Positions 42,249-50,310 of a stretch of DNA of 64,000 bases are shown piece by piece. The DNA is from Microbispora hainanensis (GTDB lineage: Bacteria > Actinomycetota > Actinomycetes > Streptosporangiales > Streptosporangiaceae), in contig NZ_CP108086.1 in NCBI RefSeq assembly GCF_036186745.1, positions 4,960,001 to 5,024,000 of the forward strand. The letters are read 5' to 3'. The position numbers and the translations under genes are program-made. The notes under the pieces were generated by a model, which saw nothing but the letters and a program-made list of their open reading frames with translations, made no database searches and had not been told where the DNA came from. The stretch's first letter is position 1, and every line of letters starts with the position of its first letter.

Positions 42249-43061
42249 ATGAGCGTGATGAAGAGACTTTCCATGATCTTCAAGTCCAAGGCCAACAAGG
42301 CCCTGGACAAGATGGAGGATCCGCGGGAGACGCTGGACTATTCCTATCAGCGCCAGCTTGAGCTGCTGCAGAAGGTCCGCCGGGGCGTGGCCGACGTGGC
42401 CACCAGCCGCAAACGGGTGGAGCTGCAGATCAACCAGCTCGAAGGGCAGGCCGCGAAGCTGGAGAACCAGAGCAGGCAGGCCCTGTCGGCCGGGCGTGAG
42501 GATCTGGCCCGCGAGGCGCTGACCCGCCGCAACGGTCTCAACGCCCAGATCGCCGACCTGCGCATCCAGTACAGCAACCTCCAGGGCGAGGAGGAGAAGC
42601 TCACCCTCGCCAGCCAGCGGCTCCAGGCCAAGGTCGACTCCTTCCGCACGAAGAAGGAGACCATCAAGGCCACCTACACGGCGGCCGAGGCCCAGACGCG
42701 GATCAACGAGGCGTTCTCCGGCATCTCGGAGGAGATGGGCGACGTCGGTCTGGCCATCCAGCGGGCCGAGGACAAGACCGCGCAGATGCAGGCGCGCGCG
42801 GGCGCGATCGACGAGCTGCTCGCCAGCGGCGCTCTCGACGACTTCACCGGGCAGCGCGACGACATCCAGGCGGAGCTCGACCGCATGGGCGCCGGTTCGG
42901 ACATCGAGCTGGAGCTCGCCAGGATGAAGGCCGAGCTCGGCCAGGGCCCGGCGCCCAGGAGCGCGATCGAGCAGGGGCAGCCGGGCCAGCAGGGCCAGGC
43001 CGCCCCGTCCACCCAGCAGCAGCACACGCAGCAGCTGCGCCAGCCGGGGGAGGGACTGTGA
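42249..43061 (+). CDS. pspA: Phage shock protein A family membrane stress effector
   Basis: PspA/Vipp1 proteins polymerise on damaged membranes and help keep the proton gradient. The 270-residue protein starts MSVMKRLSMIFKSKANKAL and DPRETLDYSYQRQLELLQK, then is almost entirely coiled coil to about residue 220, with the usual helix breaks; the last 40 residues are Gln/Pro-rich and disordered. GAAGGGGA precedes the ATG. It overlaps pspAA by GTGA, starting the operon pspA-pspAA-htpX-pspAB. The operon arrangement is known from other actinobacteria. Confidence 0.93.
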   Translation: MSVMKRLSMIFKSKANKALDKMEDPRETLDYSYQRQLELLQKVRRGVADVATSRKRVELQINQLEGQAAKLENQSRQALSAGREDLAREALTRRNGLNAQIADLRIQYSNLQGEEEKLTLASQRLQAKVDSFRTKKETIKATYTAAEAQTRINEAFSGISEEMGDVGLAIQRAEDKTAQMQARAGAIDELLASGALDDFTGQRDDIQAELDRMGAGSDIELELARMKAELGQGPAPRSAIEQGQPGQQGQAAPSTQQQHTQQLRQPGEGL

Positions 43062-43336
43062 TCGTCAGAATCATGGGCGAGGGACAGGTCGAGATCGGCG
43101 CCGCCGACATCGACGTCCTCAACGAGCTCGACAGCGAGCTGGAAGCCGCGATCGAGTCGGGCGACGAGACCGAGTTCCGCACCAAGCTGCACGCGCTCCT
43201 CGACAAGGTGCGGCATGTCGGCAAGGCCCTGCCGGACGACTCGCTGGAGCCGTCCGAGCTGATCCTGCCGCCGGCCGACGCCTCGATCGAGGAAGTGCGG
43301 GAGATGCTCGGGGACACCGGGCTCATCCCTGGCTGA
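43058..43336 (+). CDS. pspAA: PspA-associated protein PspAA
   Basis: A 92-residue protein beginning MIVRIMGEGQVEIGAADIDV, which is the PspAA family start, with an acidic helical middle (LNELDSELEAAIESGDE) and LPPADASIEEVREML near the end. It is a small soluble partner found next to PspA in actinobacteria. The GTG start overlaps the pspA stop by four bases and its own stop shares a base with the next start (TGATG), so the three genes are tightly coupled. Confidence 0.88.
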   Translation: MIVRIMGEGQVEIGAADIDVLNELDSELEAAIESGDETEFRTKLHALLDKVRHVGKALPDDSLEPSELILPPADASIEEVREMLGDTGLIPG

Positions 43337-44226
43337 TGGCCTCCACGCGCTTCGCCCCAGATCGCGGCCTCACCGTCCGGATGACCGTGACGATGTTCCT
43401 GCTCGGCCTGCTCTACGTCGCGTTCGTGGCCGTCCTGGTCGCGGTGGGCGTACGTGCGGTCACCGTGCTCGTGATCGCCGGGGGCCTCCTGCTGGCGCAG
43501 TACTTCCTGTCCGACAAGATCGCGCTGTTCGCGATGCACGGGCGGGAGGTCTCCCCGCAGGAGGCTCCCGAGTTGCACGGCATCATCGACCGGCTGAGCG
43601 CGATGGCGGGGATGCCGAAGCCCCGCGTGGCGATCGCCGACTCGGATCTCCCCAACGCGTTCGCCACCGGACGCAACCAGAAGAACTCGGTGGTCTGCGT
43701 GACCACCGGCATCCTGCGCAGGCTCGACACGCGGGAGCTCGAAGGCGTGCTGGCCCACGAGATGTCGCACGTGGCCCACCGCGACGTGGCGGTGATGACG
43801 ATCGCCTCGTTCCTGGGGGTCGTGGCCGGTCTGATGACGCGCTTCGCGCTCTACACCGGTCTGGGCGGCCGGCGGAACGACAACGGGCCCCCGATCGGGC
43901 TGATCATCTTCGCGGTCTCGGGCCTGGTCTACGCCGTCAGCTTCCTGCTGACGCGGGCGCTGTCGCGTTACCGCGAGCTGGCCGCCGACCGCGCGGGCGC
44001 GCTGCTGACGCAGCAGCCGAGCGCCCTGGCCAGCGCTTTGGTCAAGATCAGCGGCGAGATCGGCAGGATCCCGACCAGGGACCTGCGCGAGGCGCAGCCG
44101 TTCAACGCCTTCTTCTTCGCGCCCGCCGTTTCCGGCCAGAGCATCGCCTCGCTGCTGTCGACCCACCCCCCGCTGGAGCGCCGGCTGGACCAGCTCGCCA
44201 GGATCGCCGCCGCGCTGGGCCGCTGA
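43336..44226 (+). CDS. htpX: M48 family metalloprotease, HtpX-like
   Basis: A 296-residue membrane zinc protease. Two membrane helices (about 18-37 and 43-58) precede the catalytic motif VLAHEMSHVAHRD, residues about 138-150; another helix pair follows and the third zinc ligand Glu lies in YRELAADRAGALL. STHPPLERRLDQL is the standard C-terminal motif. HtpX degrades damaged membrane proteins. In the psp operon it would act together with PspA in envelope stress. Active-site residues are intact. Confidence 0.93.
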   Translation: MASTRFAPDRGLTVRMTVTMFLLGLLYVAFVAVLVAVGVRAVTVLVIAGGLLLAQYFLSDKIALFAMHGREVSPQEAPELHGIIDRLSAMAGMPKPRVAIADSDLPNAFATGRNQKNSVVCVTTGILRRLDTRELEGVLAHEMSHVAHRDVAVMTIASFLGVVAGLMTRFALYTGLGGRRNDNGPPIGLIIFAVSGLVYAVSFLLTRALSRYRELAADRAGALLTQQPSALASALVKISGEIGRIPTRDLREAQPFNAFFFAPAVSGQSIASLLSTHPPLERRLDQLARIAAALGR

Positions 44227-44239
44227 TGAGGGGACGCTG

Positions 44240-44788
44240 ATGGGCTGGTTCGACTCGCTGCTCGGCCGCTCCAAGCCCGCCAGGCCCGACCTGGACGCAC
44301 TGTTCGCCCTGCCGTCGGCCGCCGTGACGCTGCAGGCCGCCACCGGCTTCGCCCCCGCGGGCACCGGGTCGGTGTGCTTCCGCGCCGCCGAGGGCGGCGC
44401 CTTCGCCCGGCTCGAACAGGACATCGAGGCCCTGATGGGCAGGGTCGAGGTCTCCCGGGACTCCTACGGCTACACCTGGCTGCAGGTGCGCAACCCCGAC
44501 GTGGCCGGGCTCGTGACCGACCTGCATGCCGCCAACTCGTCCCTGGAGTCGGCCGGGTTCGGCCCTTCGCTGCTGTGCTCGCTCGTCACCTTCGCCGACC
44601 CCTCCCACCGGAAGCTGGCGATCGTGTATCTCTACAAGCGCGGCACGTTCTACCCCTTCGCCCCCATGGGCGAACCGCGCCGCGACAACGCGCTGGAACT
44701 GCAGGTGCGCGGCGTCCTGGACCGCGAGCTCCCGATCGAACCCGAACTCGCGAGCTGGTTTCCCGTCTGGGGCGCCCCGGGCCTCTGA
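44240..44788 (+). CDS. pspAB: PspA-associated protein PspAB
   Basis: A 182-residue protein with the PspAB family start MGWFDSLLGRSKPARPDLDA. It has a mixed alpha/beta fold without membrane segments; visible conserved pieces are LQAATGFAPAGTGSVCFR, SRDSYGYTWLQVRNPD and KLAIVYLYKRGTFYPF. It closes the pspA-pspAA-htpX-pspAB operon, starting 13 bases after the htpX stop. Biochemical function is not established. Confidence 0.88.
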   Translation: MGWFDSLLGRSKPARPDLDALFALPSAAVTLQAATGFAPAGTGSVCFRAAEGGAFARLEQDIEALMGRVEVSRDSYGYTWLQVRNPDVAGLVTDLHAANSSLESAGFGPSLLCSLVTFADPSHRKLAIVYLYKRGTFYPFAPMGEPRRDNALELQVRGVLDRELPIEPELASWFPVWGAPGL

Positions 44789-44804
44789 CTCCTTGGGAGC
44801 CCCC

Positions 44805-45623
44805 ATGACCGAGTGGACCCACCTGCGGCACACCGAGGCCGCCGCCGCGGAGATCGGCCGGATGGCCGAGGCCGTACGGGGACGGGACGGGACGACACCC
44901 GTGCCGACCTGCCCGGGATGGGACCTCAGAGAGCTGGTCGAGCACACGGGGGCCATCCACCGGTGGGCCGCCGCGATGGTGCGCGACGCCGCCGTCCGCC
45001 GGTACGACCGCGCGGCGATGGACCACGGCTTCCCCGAGGACTTCGCCGGCCACGCCGACTGGCTGGAGGCGGGAGCCGTACGGCTCACCGAGGCGCTGAA
45101 GAGCCGCGAACCGGAGACCGAGGTGTGGAACTGGACGCCGAACCGCACCGCCCGGTTCTGGTCGCGCCGCCAGCTCCACGAGACCGTCGTCCACCGCGCC
45201 GACGCCGAGATCGCCCTCGGGATCACCCCGGAGGTGGACGAGGACGTCGCGGCCGACGGGGTCGCGGAGTTCTTCGACACGCTTCCGCACGCCCGGTGGC
45301 GCTCCCAGATCGCCGAGCTGAAGGGCGACGGTGAGACGATCTCCTGGCGGGCGGAGACGGGCGGGGCCTGGCTCGTACGGCTCATGCCCCAGGGGTTCGC
45401 GTACGAGCGGCTCGGCGTGCCGGATGCGGTCACCGCGGATGGCACCGCGGATGTCAGCGCGGATGTCAGCGCGGATGTCACCGCGAATGTCAGCGCGAAT
45501 GTCACCGTGCGCGCGGAGACGACCGGCGACCTGATGCTGACCTTGTGGGGACGGCGCGAGCCCGGCGCGGTCGAGGGCGACACGGCCCTGCTGGACTGGT
45601 GGCGCGAGCGCGCCAAGATCTGA
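44805..45623 (+). CDS. Mycothiol-dependent maleylpyruvate isomerase family protein
   Basis: A 272-residue protein of the MDMPI/DinB-like family, with an N-terminal four-helix bundle carrying metal-binding histidines (LVEHTGAIHRWAAAM and LHETVVHRADAEIALG) and a C-terminal SCP2-like beta domain. Family members use mycothiol, the actinobacterial thiol. The opening TCPGWDLRELVEH is characteristic. ATG 44805 follows GGGAG. Between the two domains, residues about 211-234 are six tetrapeptide repeats of the form A-D/N-V/G-S/T, encoded by a 12-bp tandem repeat, so this linker length may vary between strains. Confidence 0.87.
   Translation: MTEWTHLRHTEAAAAEIGRMAEAVRGRDGTTPVPTCPGWDLRELVEHTGAIHRWAAAMVRDAAVRRYDRAAMDHGFPEDFAGHADWLEAGAVRLTEALKSREPETEVWNWTPNRTARFWSRRQLHETVVHRADAEIALGITPEVDEDVAADGVAEFFDTLPHARWRSQIAELKGDGETISWRAETGGAWLVRLMPQGFAYERLGVPDAVTADGTADVSADVSADVTANVSANVTVRAETTGDLMLTLWGRREPGAVEGDTALLDWWRERAKI
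45435..45506 (+). repeat. Six tandem 12-bp units within the mycothiol-enzyme gene
   Basis: Units of the form GCG(G/A)ATG(T/G)CA(G/C)C run from 45435 to 45506 in frame. They encode ADGT, ADVS, ADVS, ADVT, ANVS and ANVT. The in-frame period keeps the protein readable if copy number changes. Confidence 0.9.
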
Positions 45624-45685
45624 GGCCGGGATCCGCACGGACCGGATCCGCGGCAGGGGCCGTGGAACGCCGGGACAACCCCCCG

Positions 45686-45712
45686 ACACCCCGGACACCC
45701 CGGACACCCCGG
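45686..45712. repeat. Three tandem 9-bp units ACACCCCGG
   Basis: Perfect copies at 45686, 45695 and 45704 in the space between the mycothiol-enzyme gene and nadA. Confidence 0.85.
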
Positions 45713-45733
45713 ACGACATGGAGAAGCACGGAA

Positions 45734-45772
45734 ACGCAGGGCGCCCCCGGGAGATCCGGGGGCGCCCTGCGT
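45734..45772. terminator. 17-bp perfect hairpin between convergent genes
   Basis: Arms 45734-45750 and 45756-45772 are perfectly complementary around GAGAT. It lies between the stop at 45623 and the nadA stop at 45795 and should terminate transcripts from both sides. Confidence 0.82.
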
Positions 45773-45794
45773 CATGGGGCCGCTGTTACGACGG

Positions 45795-46949
45795 TTACGG
45801 CAGGGCCAGCATGCGGTCGAGGGCGACCTTGGCCCAGTGGGTGGTGTCCTCGTCGACGGTGATCTGGTTGACCACCTCGCCGTCGGCCAGCGACTCCAGC
45901 GCCCAGACCAGGTGCGGCAGGTCGATGCGGTTCATGGTGGAGCAATAGCACACGGTCCGGTCCAGGAACGTGATGGTCTTGTCGGGGAACCGGTTCGCCA
46001 GCCGGCGCACCAGGTTCAGCTCCGTGCCGACGGCCCACGAGGACCCGGCCGGGGCCTCCTCCAGCTTGCGGATGATGTATTCGGTCGAACCGACGTAGTC
46101 GGCCTTGGTCACGACCTCGTGGCGGCACTCGGGGTGCACGAGCACGTTCACCCCGGGGATGCGCTCGCGCACCTCGTCCACGCATGCGGCGGAGAAGCGC
46201 CCGTGGACCGAGCAGTGGCCCTTCCACAGGATCATCTTCGCGTTCTCCAGCTGCTCCCGGGTGAGGCCGCCGTTCGGGCGGTGCGGGTTGTAGACCACGC
46301 AGTCGTCCAGCGACAGCCCCATCTCCAGCACGGCCGTGTTGCGGCCCAGGTGCTGGTCGGGCAGGAACAGCACCTTCTCGCCCTGCTCGAAGGCCCAGTC
46401 GAGGGCTCGCCTGGCGTTCGAGGAGGTGCACACGGCGCCGCCGTGCCGTCCGCAGAACGCCTTGATGTCGGCGCTGGAGTTCATGTACGTGATCGGCACC
46501 ACCTGGTCGGCGATGCCGGCGTCCTCCAGGGCGTCCCAGCAGTCCTCGACCTGGGTGAAGGTCGCCATGTCGGCCATCGAGCAGCCGGCGGCCAGGTCGG
46601 GGAGCACCACCTTCTGGGTGTCACTGGTCAGGATGTCGGCCGACTCGGCCATGAAGTGGACACCGCAGAACACGATGTACTCCGCCTCGGGGCGGGCGGC
46701 GGCCTCGCGGGCGAGCTTGAACGAGTCGCCGGTCACGTCGGCGAACTGGATGACCTCGTCACGCTGGTAGTGGTGACCGAGCACGAACAACCGGTCGCCG
46801 AGCCGTTCCTTGGCGACGCGGGCGCGCTCCACGAGGGTCGGATCGGACGCTGGAGGCAGCTCGCCCGGGCAGTCGACGCCGCGTTCGCTGTGCGGGTCGG
46901 TGCCCCGGCCGAGGATGAAGAGCGGAAGGCCGGTCTCGGTGATCGTCAC
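45795..46949 (-). CDS. nadA: Quinolinate synthase A
   Basis: NadA condenses iminoaspartate with dihydroxyacetone phosphate to give quinolinate for NAD. The 384-residue protein has the three-domain layout and the cluster cysteines, visible in IVFCGVHFMAE, LVHPECRHEV and RTVCYCSTMNR; substrate motifs LFVLGHHYQRDEVIQF and NSSADIKAFCG are present. GTG 46949 has GAGGGGG 7 bases upstream, better than GTG 46955. nadB and nadC are not in the window. A 15-bp dyad lies at 46973-46987. Confidence 0.95.
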   Translation of the reverse strand: MTITETGLPLFILGRGTDPHSERGVDCPGELPPASDPTLVERARVAKERLGDRLFVLGHHYQRDEVIQFADVTGDSFKLAREAAARPEAEYIVFCGVHFMAESADILTSDTQKVVLPDLAAGCSMADMATFTQVEDCWDALEDAGIADQVVPITYMNSSADIKAFCGRHGGAVCTSSNARRALDWAFEQGEKVLFLPDQHLGRNTAVLEMGLSLDDCVVYNPHRPNGGLTREQLENAKMILWKGHCSVHGRFSAACVDEVRERIPGVNVLVHPECRHEVVTKADYVGSTEYIIRKLEEAPAGSSWAVGTELNLVRRLANRFPDKTITFLDRTVCYCSTMNRIDLPHLVWALESLADGEVVNQITVDEDTTHWAKVALDRMLALP

Positions 46950-46972
46950 GACCACACCCCCTCGGGGACTTA

Positions 46973-46987
46973 TCGTCTAACTGACGA
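46973..46987. promoter_or_regulatory. Dyad TCGTC-TAACT-GACGA upstream of nadA
   Basis: Perfect 5-base arms around a 5-base centre, 24 bases before the nadA start, flanked by TTA and C-TAA. It may be a repressor site; NAD genes are often controlled by NrtR/NadQ-type proteins, but no assignment can be made here. Confidence 0.35.
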
Positions 46988-47101
46988 CTAATCATTACAC
47001 ATCACGTCGCCTGGTTCGTCGCGCGGTCGCCTGTGGGGCATCTGGAATGTGTAGGGCTGCACGGGTGTTGGTAGCGTCTAGTAGGACGTCAGAACCAATC
47101 G

Positions 47102-47121
47102 AACCGCCCCGAAGGGCGGTT
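47102..47121 (+). other. Leader hairpin upstream of erpA
   Basis: AACCGCCC pairs perfectly with GGGCGGTT around CGAA, 23 bases before the erpA ATG. It may be a weak terminator or a translation-control hairpin. Confidence 0.4.
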
Positions 47122-47144
47122 GGCGCAGACGCGGGAGTCAGCAC

Positions 47145-47498
47145 ATGACGGTTGAGAGCAGCGAGACCACGCAGCAGGGCCTGATCCTGACTGACGCGGC
47201 CGCGGCCAAGGTCAAGAGCCTGCTCGAGCAGCAGGGCGAGGAAGGGCTGCAGCTCCGGGTGGCCGTCCAGCCGGGTGGCTGTTCCGGCCTGCGTTACCAG
47301 CTCTTCTTCGACGACCGGTCGATGGACGGCGACGTGGTCTCCACCTTCGGCGGCGTGAACGTCGTCACCGACCGGATGAGCGCGCCGTACCTCATCGGGG
47401 CCACGGTCGACTTCGTCGACACGATCGAGAAGCAGGGCTTCACGATCGACAACCCCAACGCGACGGGGTCGTGCGCCTGCGGCGACTCGTTCAACTGA
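47145..47498 (+). CDS. erpA: Iron-sulfur cluster insertion protein (A-type carrier)
   Basis: A 117-residue A-type Fe-S carrier that hands clusters to apo-proteins. The three conserved cysteines are present: Cys46 in QPGGCSGLRYQ and Cys110 and Cys112 in TGSCACGDSF. Likely clients encoded here include LipA, NadA and the Rieske protein. The ATG follows a weak ribosome binding site region (GCGGGAG). It is divergent from nadA. A strong hairpin after the gene separates it from the carbohydrate kinase. Confidence 0.94.
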   Translation: MTVESSETTQQGLILTDAAAAKVKSLLEQQGEEGLQLRVAVQPGGCSGLRYQLFFDDRSMDGDVVSTFGGVNVVTDRMSAPYLIGATVDFVDTIEKQGFTIDNPNATGSCACGDSFN

Positions 47499-47553
47499 CA
47501 GCGAGCGCGTGCCCGGCGCGCGCCGGGTCGCGCCGCGCTCAAGGGTGGGTCGA

Positions 47554-47586
47554 ACGCCCCGTACGGATCGCTTCCGTACGGGGCGT
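47554..47586 (+). terminator. erpA terminator hairpin
   Basis: Perfect 13-base arms (47554-47566 and 47574-47586) enclose ATCGCTT, 55 bases after the erpA stop and before the next gene. Confidence 0.75.
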
Positions 47587-47678
47587 CGTCATGCCGGAGA
47601 CGGTACGCTCAGAAGGTTCGGCGGGATCAACGTCCCCGCCCTTGTCTCCCTGATGCTGACAACGAGGAGAATGACCCC

Positions 47679-48665
47679 GTGCGCATCGCCGTCACCGGCT
47701 CAATCGCCACCGACCATCTGATGACGTTCCCCGGCCGCTTCGGCGACCAGCTCATCGCCGAGCAGCTCGACCGGGTGTCGTTGTCGTTCCTCGTCGACGA
47801 ACTGCAGATCCGCCGTGGCGGATGCGCGGCCAACATCGCGTTCGGCATGGGCTGCCTCGGGCTCACCCCGGTCCTCGTCGGCGCCGTGGGCACCGACTTC
47901 GCCGACTACCGCTCCTGGCTGGAGCGCCACGGCGTCGACTGCGAATCGGTGCACGTCTCCGAGCTGCACCACACGGCGCGCTTCCTGTGCACCACCGACG
48001 AGGACCACAACCAGATCGCCTCGTTCTACACCGGCGCGATGGCCGAGGCGCGGGAGATCGAGCTGGGCCCGATCGCCGACCGTCTCGGCGGGCTCGACCT
48101 CGTCCTGATCAGCCCCAACGACCCGGCGGCGATGCTGCGGCACACCGACGAGGCGCGGCAGCGGGGCATCCCGTTCGCCGCCGACCCGTCGCAGCAGCTC
48201 GCCCGCATGCCGGGCGAGGAGATCCGCCAGCTCGTGGAGGGCGCGGCGTACCTGTTCAGCAACGACTACGAGCTCGGGCTGATCGAGCAGAAGACCGGCT
48301 GGTCGGGCGAGGAGATCCTCGACCGGGTCGGCGTCCGGGTGACCACCCTCGGGCCGAAGGGCGCCAGGATCGACCGGAAGGGCGAGCCGTCGCTGCACAT
48401 CTCGCCGGCTCCCGAGCTGGGCAAGGCCGACCCGACCGGCGTCGGCGACGCCTTCCGCGCCGGGTTCCTCGCGGGCCTCGCCTGGGGGCTGTCGCTGGAG
48501 CGCTGCGGCCAGATCGGCAACCTCACCGCCACCCACGTGCTGGAGCAGGTCGGCTGCCAGGAGTACGAGCTGAGCCAGCGCGTCTTCCTGGAGCGCTTCG
48601 CCGCGGCGTACGGCGCCGACGCGGCCGGAGAGGTGGGGCAGCACGCCCGCTGCCACTACGCCTGA
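47679..48665 (+). CDS. cbhK: PfkB family carbohydrate kinase, adenosine-kinase-like
   Basis: A 328-residue ribokinase-fold enzyme. N-terminal PfkB signature: RRGGCAANIAFGMGCLGLTP; C-terminal signature with catalytic Asp: DPTGVGDAFRAGFLAG. The order erpA, this kinase, cysteine desulfurase region, ctaC mirrors the M. tuberculosis segment where Rv2202c was shown to be adenosine kinase (as I recall), so adenosine is the most likely substrate. It begins at GTG 47679. Convergent with the TusA-like gene 10 bases away. Confidence 0.88.
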   Translation: MRIAVTGSIATDHLMTFPGRFGDQLIAEQLDRVSLSFLVDELQIRRGGCAANIAFGMGCLGLTPVLVGAVGTDFADYRSWLERHGVDCESVHVSELHHTARFLCTTDEDHNQIASFYTGAMAEAREIELGPIADRLGGLDLVLISPNDPAAMLRHTDEARQRGIPFAADPSQQLARMPGEEIRQLVEGAAYLFSNDYELGLIEQKTGWSGEEILDRVGVRVTTLGPKGARIDRKGEPSLHISPAPELGKADPTGVGDAFRAGFLAGLAWGLSLERCGQIGNLTATHVLEQVGCQEYELSQRVFLERFAAAYGADAAGEVGQHARCHYA

Positions 48666-48675
48666 CGGCGGGCGC

Positions 48676-48990
48676 TCAGTAGTTGCGGCGCACGTGGATG
48701 GACCAGCCGCCCTGCGGCAGCTCGTAGCTCCCCACGTGCTCGTGTGACTTCAACCGGCACCAGGCCGGGACGTCGGTGAACGCGGCGGGGTCGTCGGCCA
48801 GCACGGCGACCACGCCGCCCGTCGCCACCTGGTTGATGCGCTCGGCCAGCATGATGATCGGGATCGGGCACTTGCGGCCCAGCGCGTCGATCGTCAGCGC
48901 GGGCGGCTCCGCCGGCTGGACCGGCGGGGCGGGCTCGGCCGCAGCCGCCTCAGGAGACCGCCGGGCGCCGCCCGTCCGTCTGCGCCACAT
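48676..48990 (-). CDS. TusA-like sulfur carrier protein
   Basis: A 104-residue protein whose C-terminal 75 residues are a TusA domain: ALTIDALGRKCPIPIIMLAE with the sulfur-carrying Cys41 in the CPxP motif. The first 30 residues are basic then Ala/Pro-rich and probably disordered. ATG 48990 overlaps the last base of the upstream cysteine desulfurase stop (TGATG), so the two are coupled: the desulfurase would load sulfur onto this carrier. The acceptor, such as tRNA thiolation or a cofactor pathway, is not shown. Confidence 0.88.
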   Translation of the reverse strand: MWRRRTGGARRSPEAAAAEPAPPVQPAEPPALTIDALGRKCPIPIIMLAERINQVATGGVVAVLADDPAAFTDVPAWCRLKSHEHVGSYELPQGGWSIHVRRNY

Positions 48991-50123
48991 CAGTGCACCC
49001 CCAAGCTCGACCGGATCCGCCGCACGATGTCCGGAAGCACCGCGAGGAAACGATCGACGTCGTCCTCGGACGCGCCACGGGGCAGCGATACCCGCACATT
49101 CCCATGCGTAAGCACGCCCATCGCCTCCAGAACATGCGATGGACGAAGCGTACTCGCCGTGCAGGAGCTCCCGGACGAGACGGCGAAACCGGCCTTGTCG
49201 AGCTCGGTGAGCAGCGCCTCGCCCTCGACGTACAGGCAGGAGAAGGTGACGATGTGCGGCAGCCGCAGGACGGGGTCGCCGACGACCTCCACGTCGGGCA
49301 CCAGCCGGGGCACCTCGGCGCGGATCCTGTCGACCAGGGCGGACAGCCGCCGGCCCTCGGCCTCCGCCTCCTCGGCCCGGGCGCGCAGCGCCGCGGCGGC
49401 GGCCACGATCGCGGGCACGTTCTCGAACCCGGGCACGCGCCGCCGTTCGCGCTCGTCCTCGGGCAAGGGCGAGCGCCAGCGCACGCCCTTGCGCACCGCC
49501 AGCACGCCCACCCCGGCCGGGCCGCCCCACTTGTGCGCGCTCGCGGTCAGGACCGACCAGCCCTCCGGGACCGGCAGGCGGCCCGCCGACTGCGCGGCGT
49601 CGACCAGCAGCGGCACGCCCGCCTCCCGGCAGGCCCGCGCCGCCTCCTCGACCGGCTGGAGGGTGCCCACCTCGTGGTTGGCCGTCTGCAGGCACGCCAG
49701 GGCCGTGCCGGGCCGCGCGACGGCCTCGGCGAACGCGTCCGCGTCCACCCGGCCCGTACGGCTCACGCCGACGATCTCCACCTCGCCGCCGTCGCGCTCG
49801 TGGAGGGCGCCCGCGTGCAGGACGCTGGAGTGCTCGACGGCGCCCGCCACGAGGCGGTTCCCGGCCCGGCGGCGGCCGGCCAGCGTGCCGAGCACGCCCA
49901 GGTGCACCGCCTGCGTCCCCGAGGCGGTGAACGACACCTCGTCGGGCCGGGCGCCGATCAGTTCGGCTACCTCTGCCCGCGCGCGCTCCAGTAACATCTG
50001 GGCCCGGCGTGCCGTGCCGTACAGGCGGGCGGGATCGGCCCAACCGGCGTCGATCGCCGCCAGCAGGGCGTCACGGGCCGCGGGATGGAGAGGTTCGGTC
50101 GAAGCCGCGTCCAGGTAGGCCAC
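48990..50123 (-). CDS. Cysteine desulfurase, IscS/NifS family
   Basis: A 377-residue PLP enzyme releasing sulfur from cysteine as a persulfide. The start YLDAASTEPLHPAAR, PLP-contact residues TASGTQAVHLG, VEHSSVLHAG and NHEVGTLQPV, the Schiff-base Lys in TASAHKWGGP and the catalytic Cys loop SSGSSCTASTLRPSHVL are all visible. The long active-site loop suggests the IscS-like group I. It is coupled to a TusA-like carrier rather than to scaffold proteins. It starts at GTG 50123 and is divergent from ctaC. Confidence 0.93.
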   Translation of the reverse strand: MAYLDAASTEPLHPAARDALLAAIDAGWADPARLYGTARRAQMLLERARAEVAELIGARPDEVSFTASGTQAVHLGVLGTLAGRRRAGNRLVAGAVEHSSVLHAGALHERDGGEVEIVGVSRTGRVDADAFAEAVARPGTALACLQTANHEVGTLQPVEEAARACREAGVPLLVDAAQSAGRLPVPEGWSVLTASAHKWGGPAGVGVLAVRKGVRWRSPLPEDERERRRVPGFENVPAIVAAAAALRARAEEAEAEGRRLSALVDRIRAEVPRLVPDVEVVGDPVLRLPHIVTFSCLYVEGEALLTELDKAGFAVSSGSSCTASTLRPSHVLEAMGVLTHGNVRVSLPRGASEDDVDRFLAVLPDIVRRIRSSLGVH

Positions 50124-50310
50124 AGTTAGGACATTAACGGGGGCTGCTCAGAGGGGCGGCGCCGGTCCGCGCTAATGTGTCCCCCAGCGTGAACTCAACC
50201 AAGTAAAGGGCAGACCGGCCGCAAGGTTGGCGCAGGTCTCACCCAATGGTCAATTGGAAAAATCGCCCAGGAGAGGAACTCTTGGGCTTCATCTGTGGGG
50301 TAGGCGATCC

